Below are positions 55,036 through 64,000 of a stretch of 64,000 bases of DNA, one piece after another. Position 1 is the first letter of the stretch; every line of letters starts with the position of its first letter. The stretch lies in contig OZ020244.1 in assembly GCA_963971285.1 (NCBI GenBank), positions 7,936,001-8,000,000 on the forward strand, read 5' to 3'. The notes under the pieces are model-generated. The model had not been told where the DNA came from and did no database searches. It was given only the letters and a program-made list of their open reading frames with translations. Source of the stretch: Astropecten irregularis (Eukaryota > Echinodermata > Asteroidea > Paxillosida > Astropectinidae). Both the position numbers and the translations under genes were made by a program.

Positions 55036-57401
55036 AAAACATATAGCATTACTTGCTACGAGAGAGACCGCCATAATCACCGCCGCGACGGACATTTCAT
55101 ACGGTGAAATCAGCGAGGACAACAACCGTCCGACCGATCACGAGACACTGCATATTGCACACACTTTAGCTGTGCATATTGCGACCACACGTGAAGTACC
55201 AGTACCACAACCCGTGCGTGCTGTAGCCTACAGTACAGCGTGTATGTGAGCTCCAGCGGTGCTCGCATCGCCCATCGGACAATCCCCACACCAAAATAAG
55301 GGGGAATTACCACCGTACCAGCCCACTGAGAAATATCAGGGACATCAACTGAACGGTAGGATTCAACATTTTGCCCTAGCTTGGATTTTTGAAACTTTGG
55401 CACAACACAGACGAACTATTGTGGCGTTATTTATTTAAAACTTTCCGACGAGTCTGCAGGTCAGGGTATCCCCACCGACTATGGCTAGGAACTCCCTTAA
55501 CCTCCCTGCCTCGAGCCCAGAATGGTCGACGAACGATCTTCAGGCCCAGGGACTGTGAATTCGTTTCGGTGGAAATGTACCGCCTAATTGGTAGCTGAGG
55601 GGCCTATTAAGTCTGTTTATTAACCTGTCGCTTGTGACTTCGACAACCATAAATGATTGCACACTTGGACACCAGGAATTATGTCTGAACAGGGTACTGA
55701 AGGTTTTATTCACAACTCTCTCTGGATTATGAATAACTGGGGCGTGTCTACGTTTGGGAGTACCTGAGTTCGTTTGTACAATAATTAACAACAGCAGTTG
55801 ACCATCGCAGCAATGCACGCCAAGATCCTGCACGCCAGACACACCGGGGGGAATCAGCAGTGCACTGTGCACACTGACCCACGCCTATGGCAGCTCGTAC
55901 ACTAGTACCGTGCCAACGGACTTCTAGCCTGTTCCCTATGCAACGCTGCTGCCCGCCAGACACACCGGGGGGAATCAACGGCAATCTGTGCGCACTGATC
56001 CACACCTATGACAACTCGTACACTTGTACCGTGCCAACGGAATTCTTGTCTGTACACGCTGCGAGTCTCCTATGCCCAACGCTGCGCTAACGCAATGTAT
56101 AGCAATAACAATGGCCGCTCACACTCAACTCTCGATCACTACGACGAAGGACAACGAACCCTTCGCCTACTGGAAATTCGGGATACTCCTGCATCTACAC
56201 TGTACACTGTGACAGTGAGACGCGGACACAAATTACCAGTTACACAAGCAATCAGAGCGAGACCAGGCCAAACTTCGACCCGACTATATCAGACAATTAT
56301 CACACAAGATTCCCAAACTCACCGGACTGAAGTTTACGCTGCACTGTGCTGCACAATCACTACGGCACGCACGCTATGCTGTATGGCAACTAACTTTTCA
56401 CTACGCTGGCTTGACACGAACTTTACGCTATGTTGGCTTGACACGAACTTTACGGCTATGCTGGCTTGACACGAACTGTCATGTCGCCGAAAAGCACATG
56501 GTCAACGCACGCATCGCCCACATGCACACAATTATAACACTAAAGCTAAGGCAACTTAAGCCACGCCCCGGGGCTCCACTTCCGCCCAGCGGCAATGGCT
56601 ACTCTAATTCTGATTGGTCGACGCTGTAACCATACAAACTGTAAAAATCACCTACACAATATTTTTAGACATTACGTCAGTGTTTGGCCCAAACTTCTGA
56701 GAATAATAGACTGGTGTCCAGTCCCACCCACATCTCGCTACACTATCTCGCAACCGGCGTATACACACATTGTGCCAAGTGAGTGGCGAAACCAGATCCG
56801 GCAGCGCCATTACGTCCGCATCCGTGTGGATAATTTCCCGGGCTTTGACTACCGACCATCATCCGTGAGCTGTATCCATCCGCACTGTGAGAACGAGATA
56901 CGAGCGAATACCTCCAGCACATATCATTCCGCCACCGCAGCATGTTTTCATAGTGGTGACGTGTTCAAGCCGGAACTATAACTACAGCTGCAGCTCCATC
57001 ATGTTTTTATGAATGAAGGGAGTGACGTCAGCAGTGTTTACATCGGGCAGCCCAATATCCGGACGTCAACGTACGGACGACAACAGCTACCGAGCGACCA
57101 CAGTCCGCAGCAGATCACCGAACCTGGGCGAAGCAAACCGATCCGGAGATTGGGAGAGCAACATCCTGAGAACACGTACTGCGATTGATCCAGCACAGAC
57201 ACAGTTTTCCCGATCTGATCGACCAGACATCGCAGCATTTTGTGGACTCGTTTCAACTTCTCAAGTCTGCAGCCTAACTCTGAACTTTGAGAACAATATG
57301 CCGCGAATCACGAACACTCATTGACTCTTGAGTAAGATACTACTTTTACTAGTACAGTAAGATTGCAAGTTTTACCATACTATTAATTAGAGAACTGTGA
57401 G
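55036..57401. other. Possible internal region of the short-LTR element; local duplications, no recognised gene
   Basis: A block of about 120 bp is tandemly duplicated (about 55840-55959 and 55960-56085; shared ACACACCGGGGGGAATCA and GTACCGTGCCAACGGA). A 28-30-bp unit with GGCTTGACACGAACT occurs three times at about 56400-56480. Open frames up to 153 codons exist, but none resembles a known protein. Confidence 0.5.
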
Positions 57402-57853
57402 TTACACTGTGTGTGCTATTTGATGTAACTCAGAGGCGGCAATGAAAAGAAAGTCGTCCAGATAATGTGTTACAAACTGGGTATTGGCAGTTTGTTGAAT
57501 TCGATATTCCAAAAAGGAATTAAACTTCTCAAACAGTGAACAACCCATGGGCTTACATTTATTGAAATAAAACATACCGTCAAAAGTAAATCCTAACAAC
57601 TCATAATCTAAAGGCGAAACTGGTAACATAAATGCCGATTTGATATCAGGCTTTGCCAACCAAACAGAAGCACCCGCTGTTACGACCTTCTTAACGGCTT
57701 TGTCGAAAGAAGCGTAATGTACAGAATAAAGATCTTTGTTAATGTAATCATTAATGGAGTCACCCGAAGGGAAAGACAGATGATGGATTAGCCGTCCGAA
57801 CTATCCCACAGTTCGGCGTACCTATTAAATGTTTCGAAAGATATATGGACATG
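57402..57853 (-). pseudogene. DIRS-type reverse transcriptase fragment
   Basis: In the minus direction: RLIHHLSFPSGDSIND, YINKDLYSVHYASFDKAV, then KPDIKSAFMLPVSPLDYELL with catalytic motif A, FYFNKCKPMGCS, and QFVTHYLDDFLFIAA with catalytic YLDD (about 57445). It ends right after motif C at a TGA. This is the RT palm that is missing from the plus-strand fragment at 5766, which begins just after this point. Frameshifts occur near 57785. Confidence 0.85.
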
Positions 57854-59148
57854 AACGTGGGTCATTCCGTGTCAATTCAACGCACTCTGGAACCTGACCG
57901 ACAAGGATTTTAATGAAATTTGGTATGCTGATTGGCCTCCATGAGAAACCCCCGGAACTGAAATTTTATGTAATTTGGGTCCATTACTTTTTGAGATACG
58001 GGTTAACGAACTTTTGACTAATTAGCCCAATCTGTCGCATTCAAACAGCCATATCTCCAGAAGTAAAGAACCTACAGAAATAAATAATGGCCCTTATTTT
58101 GTAAAACAAAACCAAAATTATGTCATGTACGAAAACAAAATTACGTTAACATTTGACCTTTGACCTCGATTTAAAAAAATGCGTTTTTTTCAAAATGCGT
58201 TTTTTTTTTTTTTTTTAGCTTGACATGTAAGTAACATCTCCAGAAAAATTTGGAGTGGGCGCTCATATACTTTTGGAGTTACGATAATTTAAACATCGGA
58301 TTTCGAGGATAAAACCTGTTATTTTGCATTTACATGTGCATTGTACATAATACTTATGTGCATGTAATCCATGTATAGTAATGCATGTGCACAAATATGA
58401 GGTATTTTGGCCTATCTAGCCCTTTTCAAGAGGGGGGGATTACTGGAACTGTCAGCCAGGCATGTTAACCTAGTCATCTCCATTCCATCAGAATTTTTGT
58501 TGTTGCAGATTTCATTTCTTTTGCAGACATCAAGTAAACATATCTGGTTTCTGTAACAGTTTCCACAATAGCGCTCCGCACTTACGCTAAAAATAGCACC
58601 GGATCTCAGACAAACATTGTAACCATGCACGTGTGTGGGTGTGCGCGTTTATGTACACTACGCGTGTGAGACAATGTTTGTCTGACAGCCGGGGATTTTG
58701 TGACGCCATTAGTGCGGATCGCTATTATTACTATATCCTGAGAGTATCTGTGTAACCCGAAGGAATTCACAGCTTACAGTTTACCATTATTAGCTGGAAG
58801 GAACAATTGCTAGTTTGCTTAAATACACGATTACACATTACGTGATGCACTCTCAGAATAGTAACAATTGTGGAAACTTAAGTATTACAGAGACTAGACA
58901 CATAAAAGATGCCTGCAAAGGAAGTGAAATTTGCAACAAAAACTCTGATGGAATGGAGATGACTAGGTAATTAGGCCCTGTTTGTTTAATGCACAAGATC
59001 ACGAATCCTGCGGATCCGGATCCCATTTCAGCGTACCCTGCATAGGACCTTGATCCCCAAATCTGGGATCCTGTGCGTTAAACAAACAGGCCCTTAGTTA
59101 ACATGCTTAGTTGACAGGTACACTGTTTGACACGGAATGACCCACGTG
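57853..59148. mobile_element. 1.3-kb TIR element inserted in the DIRS-type fragment
   Basis: The ends CGTGGGTCATTCCGTGTCAA (left) and its reverse complement (right, 59128-59147) bracket 1.3 kb. DIRS-type Gag coding is seen on both sides: SAFHT to the right and FMSIYLSKH to the left on the minus strand. Inside, an inverted pair (about 58468-58575 and 58850-58972) holds two diverged copies of a short coding-like block (EICN..NSDGMEMTR). A 120-bp MITE is nested at 58974-59093. No complete transposase is seen. Confidence 0.75.
58974..59093. mobile_element. 120-bp MITE with TTA target duplication
   Basis: The inverted ends GGCCCTGTTTGTTTAA.GCAC pair with their reverse complement at 59070-59093. 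TTA occurs on both sides (58971-58973, 59094-59096), the target preference and length of Harbinger-type MITEs. Confidence 0.8.
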
Positions 59149-59459
59149 TGGAATGCGGATTGCCAAATCCCAAACGAGTCCAGACGTTTACGGCTGGGAC
59201 CAGGCTGGCGCAGTACGACCCTGTCGTCAACTAACGCCAGCGTCAATGGTGACGGGCGATCGGTCTGACGAAAAAAACACTGTACCGTGTCATTGACCAG
59301 CGTCGCCAAATCGACATAAGAACTAGCCCAAATCTTTTCCTTTGTCGTCAAAGGCACGTTGTTACCCAACGCAAATGTTGATGAAAATATGGGAACCGGC
59401 TGTGTAGGGTCGGTGGCCTCAACGGACAATTCCGGTGACCCGAATTGAGCGAATAACAA
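59094..59459 (-). pseudogene. DIRS-type ORF1 (Gag-like) fragment
   Basis: The minus strand reads SSTFALGNNVPLTTKEKIWA, then SSYVDLATLVNDTV, LTLALVDDRVVL and LDSFGIWQSAFHT. This pattern (a KEKIW box and a terminal W.SAFH box) is typical of the first ORF of DIRS-type elements. It is upstream, in element orientation, of the RT fragment at 57402, from which the 1.3-kb insertion separates it. The residues after AFHT come from the inserted element. Confidence 0.75.
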
Positions 59460-60330
59460 AATAAAACAGACTTTACACTAAAATGTGTGCAGAATACAAT
59501 ATCTCTCTGTGGCACTTCAGAAGAAAGAAGTTTCCTCCCTTTGGAACGTATGGGAGAACTTACAAAGCTGCGGGAAACACAATTTTCAAAGTACACAGTA
59601 AACGAGTTAACGAAATAATCAATAGGATAACGACCAGGTTCGACAAAAAAAAATTTCCAATAAAGATGGGGAACTACCGTCAATAATTTCCGTTTCATAC
59701 AGTATATCAGTACAGTTAAATAAACATTTTTAAAACCGATCGATACATCTCGATCCTCCGCAATAATCAGTTTTGCTAACTTAAACGTTTCTTCGTTTTC
59801 TGTCATCCTAAACGAATGCGACATTAAAGGTTTCATTTTTTTTTTATATATTAATATTAAATAAAAATGACTGAATAATTTGAATAAACCTACAATCGTT
59901 GTAAAATCAGGTGAAACATTTCAAGCCAATTGTAAAGATATTCTTAGCGCGTATCTTTAACCGGAAATTAGGACCGATAAAGATGTAAACCGTTAAGAAA
60001 CTCAACCGTTGACATTTTATCAAAATCAATTAAATTTTGCAGTTTGGTGCGCCACTTCGGGTGTGGTGTGGGGTAGATATTTCATCATCGGGGGATTTAA
60101 CGATAGCCAATCTATTTAAAATTCACGTTTATTTTACAATTAGAAAAATATTACAACTCTTAAAATGCCCAATTCCAGGCGATAATATTTTGGCACAATT
60201 GCAGAATACCCCGCCACTCACCTCTCCTACATCGTTGCCGGCTACGATGTCGCGCTTCATTGCCCATGGACAATGCCCACGGACACGCGCACACACACAC
60301 ACCCCAGTTGACATGGTAAAACAGTACTCA
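59460..60330. other. No recognised gene
   Basis: A minus-strand frame of 162 codons (59348-59836) overlaps the DIRS ORF1 fragment but resembles nothing I know. The rest is AT-rich, with a CA-dinucleotide run (ACACACACAC) at 60292-60301. Confidence 0.5.
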
Positions 60331-60540
60331 TACACGGGTTTACACTTCTAAAAAAGCGCATGCGTGATAGTGCCTCGTTTCGAAGTCGCGATCAAAACCA
60401 CCGAAGTGTAAACCCGTGTATTGTCTTCGACAATGGACGGGCTTACACTTCAAAAAGTGCGCATGCGTGGAAGTGCCTCGTTTTGAAGTTGCGATCAAAA
60501 TCTAAGATGGCCGCCATGGTGTAAACCCGTGTATTGCCGA
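60331..60540. repeat. Two adjacent copies of a small inverted-repeat MITE
   Basis: Each copy (about 60331-60422 and 60445-60537) starts ACGGGTTTACACTT or ACGGGCTTACACTT, contains GCGCATGCGTG.AAGTGCCTC, and ends GTGTAAACCCGTGT. The inverted ends are 16-18 bp. Confidence 0.75.
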
Positions 60541-62399
60541 CGCAGGCCTACACGTTTACCCGGCGTACGTACGTGTAGCCGGCACAGGCCTGAACATACA
60601 ACCAAACTGTCCATGTTCGAATTGCCCATGTTCGAATGGGCAGCTGAAGAGCTTGCTTTTCGACGTTCGCAAAGCATGCTGGGTTATATAGATGACAAAT
60701 ATTTGCCGTGTATTATCGCACAAATGGCGCAGCACGTGCGTAAACCTGAACCTGAACCTGAACCTGTGATTTCTTTCGCCTTTTTCTCGAGAACTTGATG
60801 GAGTTCAGCAATGAAACTTCGTCTGCATACAAGCAACAAAATGTATTTTTGGTCGCAAAATTGAGTGGTCAGTTTTGGATAAATCAGTGTTTATTCCCTT
60901 GCCGAGTGGATGACAGTGTCGGCGCGCAAAACTAGCGGTGCAGGCGCCGCGCCATGCATTATTGCCTACTTGGTTTTTTACCTGTAGCAATCTTGGACCG
61001 TTTGGAGAAAAAAAATGAAGCGTTTCAACCATTTCTTTGTTTGTTTTTCTTCTTGATCTCTTCTTTAATGTTTATTCTTGCATTTGAGAAAATAATTGCC
61101 ATTTGTGCTATTGTTTATTTGCCATGTTCATCCAGTGAAATTCTAATGTGGAAAGTCAAGCTTGAACAAAATAACAGGTAATCTAATTATTGAGTTTTTT
61201 TTATTTTATTTCATTTTTAAATGAAGTGTTTATAGAACGTACTTGTAGCTTTTAATATTGTTCGTTTTCGTTTTTTGTTTCTTTTCCATGACGTTGTTAA
61301 TGTTTATAAGGGAATAAGAATTCCATAGTCACCCATCACTTGACATCAAATCTGTGGAACTAGATTTTAATATTCTTCAATAAATTCTTTTCCATATTAT
61401 GTATTTCTGGAATATTGTTGTTATTTTATTTTTTAATTGCAATTCATTTTGGGGTGAAAACATTGGACATTGAAGTATGGAATTCTTCATTTGGTTCCAT
61501 TCCTCCATCTTTTTTGATGTTTAAATCCTAAACTGCTGGCACCATGTCATTGACGAGGTTGTTGAGACGCCATCTTGAATTATGTGTGTGCTTTATTAGT
61601 CATTGATCATAATTGATTAACATAAGTAACCAAGTGAGGGCGCTATAATAATACATACATGACACTACCCTTATGCCTACGCTATGTGAACTTTACAAAA
61701 TTTACGTCCGTTTTGTTTTTGTTTTACTTTTAGGCCCAACTGTTAGGACTTGTTTTCGGTGGTGCGAATATTAAGGAAAAGTGTCAAAACTCTACATTTT
61801 TATGGTAAGTAAACTCCAAAGGATTCTCTAATTCATTTTTAAACTTAGACAGTAAGAGGATTAACCTGATAACAATTACATGTCAACTCGTCCCTTAACA
61901 ACTCGCCCCCATGACCAACTCGCCACTCGACTGGCCCACACGCACCCCTACCAACTCGCCGGGGCGACTTGGTTGGTGGGGCGATTCGTTCAGGGAACAA
62001 GTTGTAAAGGGGCAAACTGCATGGGGACAATTTATGTAGGAGGCGACTGGACCTGTTACTCATGATTGTACTAGCTAGTTAGTTAATTTATGTATAATAG
62101 CCGATTGACTAGATGAACATATGGAAATGATAAACATACATGTCACACAAAGCATTTGTTCTCAAAACCGTCACAAGTCACAACACTTTTTTTTATTCTT
62201 GAAATAAAACAAGTGGACATTGAATACAAATCCTGACCATGAAAAAAAACTCATAAGCTCAAAATAAGACTGAGGAAAGATGGCATATAAAAATGGTGTC
62301 TTATTATGTTTTGAATGCAAATTCACATGTAAATCTTCTTTTCTATGCTTGCCATCCACAACGCGTTAAAGATTGCTTGCTGCCATTTCGCCAAAAACA
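60541..62399. other. No recognised gene
   Basis: Holds a hexamer run (CCTGAA, four copies near 60750) and repeated CAACTCGCC words at 61885-61960. Mostly AT-rich. I see nothing further. Confidence 0.5.
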
Positions 62400-63421
62400 T
62401 GTACCGGTGTCACGAGCTCAGGTGACCGGCGTGCCGAGCTGCCCCACTGCGTGCGGCAGACCAATATGGAGCTGAAACGTCACATCATGCTTGCGCAAAA
62501 CAAGACGAAAATTGGTCCATTTTATTGGTGTGCCCTGGCATTGGGCCGCCGGAGCAGGAGCAGTGGCCAAACTGACCATCTGTGACCTTGTGGTCAATTA
62601 TCTGGTCAGTAAGGGGTCTGTAAGCAGCGACAAGCCTTTATACTTATCCTAGTGTGGTGATCGTCTTCATTCGCTCAGTTTAGAATATCAAAAAGGGACG
62701 GATTATGAATAGCTAAACAAGGCAATAGGGAAAAGGCAATTGTAAGTAAACATCAACCTTTGTATTTCCAAATTACAATGGAAATTACAATAAAATTATA
62801 TCTCACGGAATCAACTGTATAATAAAATCACAGCAAAATAATGCATTGGAACACAGAAGGGTCTCGATCTACTGGGCTGACATGCCTAGTAGATCGAGGT
62901 TTTTCTTGACAGAGAAAAACATCCCTTGCTCAACTACATCTCCTTATGTAAACAATTCATGGACCAATATGATAAAAGCACCAGGGGCGTGGATCACGGG
63001 GTGGGGTGTTGAATTTTCATTTTGTAAATCTTAGCGCAAACGTATAATGAACGTACGACACCCCTCCCACCTGCAGGTCTGAGGACTTGTCTAAACTGCT
63101 GTACAGAACACTGCAGTAGAAAAGACATAATGACTAGGAAATGATGTCCCTCTTTTCCTACCTCCATGCTCTATAGATCCCTACACTGGAGTTAATCACT
63201 GTACCACATGTGTGGCTGTCATGATGTCTATTTACTGCTCCCTTTACTTACTTTCACCATGGAGGAAAGAACACACACGCAGCCATTCTGTTTTTAACGT
63301 ATACTATCGGCCAACTTGGCACGCCGGGCAGTTCAGCCCGTCTTCGTCACTTGCCTAGCTGACCAGTTTCGTAACCGGGTCACCTCGGCACGCCGGTCAC
63401 CTGAGCTCGTGACACCGGTAC
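62400..63421. mobile_element. 1.0-kb element with 43-bp terminal inverted repeats
   Basis: GTACCGGTGTCACGAGCTCA begins a 43-bp end at 62400-62443, which recurs inverted at 63379-63421 with one or two mismatches. The interior has an additional inverted pair around CTCGATCTACTGGGC / TAGTAGATCGAG (62865-62899) and no transposase frame. The target duplication is unclear. Probably a non-autonomous DNA transposon. Confidence 0.7.
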
Positions 63422-63434
63422 AAAATTAAAGATT

Positions 63435-64000
63435 ACATAAAAAACATACAGTATGTACAAAGTATAAAACATGTGGATGGCAAGAGCATAAACTGTTAAC
63501 CGATGGAGTATTAAAATGAACATGTCCATGTCCAGATCATATGAACGCCGATATAAAAATGAGGAATTAGTGCGAATTACGCATGTTGTTTGGAACTCCT
63601 TTACATGTGGACATACATGTTCATTTCTCCGTAGAGCCTTAAAGATTTCTAAAGGCAGGTTGTTATCTTTTTATCAAATACCGGTACCAAATAAAAGATA
63701 ATAAAAGATATGTACACAATATAATACATGTGGTTGGCAAGAGCTTAAACTGTTAACCGATAGAGTAAAATGAACATGTACCCTGAACAATTTCATTTTT
63801 CTGATGCCATGTCCAGATCATATGAACGCCGATATAAAAATGAGGAATAACACATGTTTAGAACTCCTTTACATGTGAACATACATGTTCATTTCTCTGC
63901 TTGTCATCCGTAGAGCCTTAAAAATTTCTAAAGGCAGGTTGTCATCTTTCTATCTAATACCGGTACAAAATATAAAAGATATGTATACATTATAATACAT
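63435..64000. repeat. About 257-bp tandem repeat, two copies and a third start
   Basis: The blocks starting at about 63470 and 63727 share GGCAAGAGCWTAAACTGTTA, ATCATATGAACGCCGATATA and TTTCTAAAGGCAGGTTGT, with small deletions in the second. The array continues past the right edge. Confidence 0.9.

Noticed and set aside
55036-56630. Protein-coding gene in the 153-codon frame at 56008-56469
   Set aside because: The frame runs through local DNA duplications and has no recognisable domain. I kept the region as unassigned.
59348-59836. 162-codon minus-strand frame as a separate gene
   Set aside because: Its 3' part overlaps, in another frame, the recognisable DIRS ORF1 fragment, and the rest matches no known pattern.

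Overview
This is eukaryotic, intergenic-type DNA. It is AT-rich, has no operons or Shine-Dalgarno context and no recognisable host gene, and is packed with layers of animal transposable elements. The repertoire includes a Polinton/Maverick, tyrosine-recombinase retrotransposons with an SGNH-hydrolase domain, Ty3/gypsy elements, a three-exon Harbinger, a CR1/Rex1-like LINE and tRNA-derived SINEs. Together with the abundant TACATGTA and TAGGCCTA words, this suggests a marine invertebrate, perhaps a deuterostome such as an echinoderm, hemichordate or lancelet. That placement is inference only.

Layout. A 101-bp G-tract satellite (1-390) is followed by a 5'-truncated gypsy pol (1588-4881). Next is a DIRS-type element (5766-9580) with RT, tyrosine recombinase and SGNH hydrolase parts, itself cut by a 769-bp TIR element and a 370-bp foldback element. 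A gag fragment (11290-11880, minus) and a CRE-rich repeat cluster (11925-12960) precede a 5.4-kb Harbinger (13077-18479) with transposase and partner gene. A 19-bp minisatellite lies at 18620-19255, and 19256-25701 holds no gene I can see.

The centrepiece is 25702-40651, a full-length Polinton of about 15 kb with 175-bp terminal inverted repeats that differ at one base. Left to right it carries a zinc-binding protein, protein-primed DNA polymerase B, retroviral-type integrase (opposite strand, tail to tail with the polymerase), three small membrane or structural genes, a packaging ATPase and a double-jelly-roll major capsid gene, all on the minus strand. A divergent coiled-coil/membrane gene (split by a 762-bp MITE), a large conserved protein of unknown role, two tandem copies of a minor-capsid-like gene, another membrane protein and a small terminal gene follow. 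Most genes have frameshifts or stops, so this copy looks dead despite its almost identical ends. Its genes would together make a virion-like particle, replicate by protein priming and integrate.

To the right are a CR1/Rex1-like LINE (41330-43830), a minus-strand gypsy with a 1.4-kb LTR (43912-49657), a tRNA-SINE and decayed LINE (51040-52860), a 76-bp minisatellite, a short LTR with primer-binding site (54842-55035), and a minus-strand DIRS-type fragment invaded by a 1.3-kb TIR element that itself hosts a 120-bp MITE. Smaller inverted-repeat elements continue to the window end.
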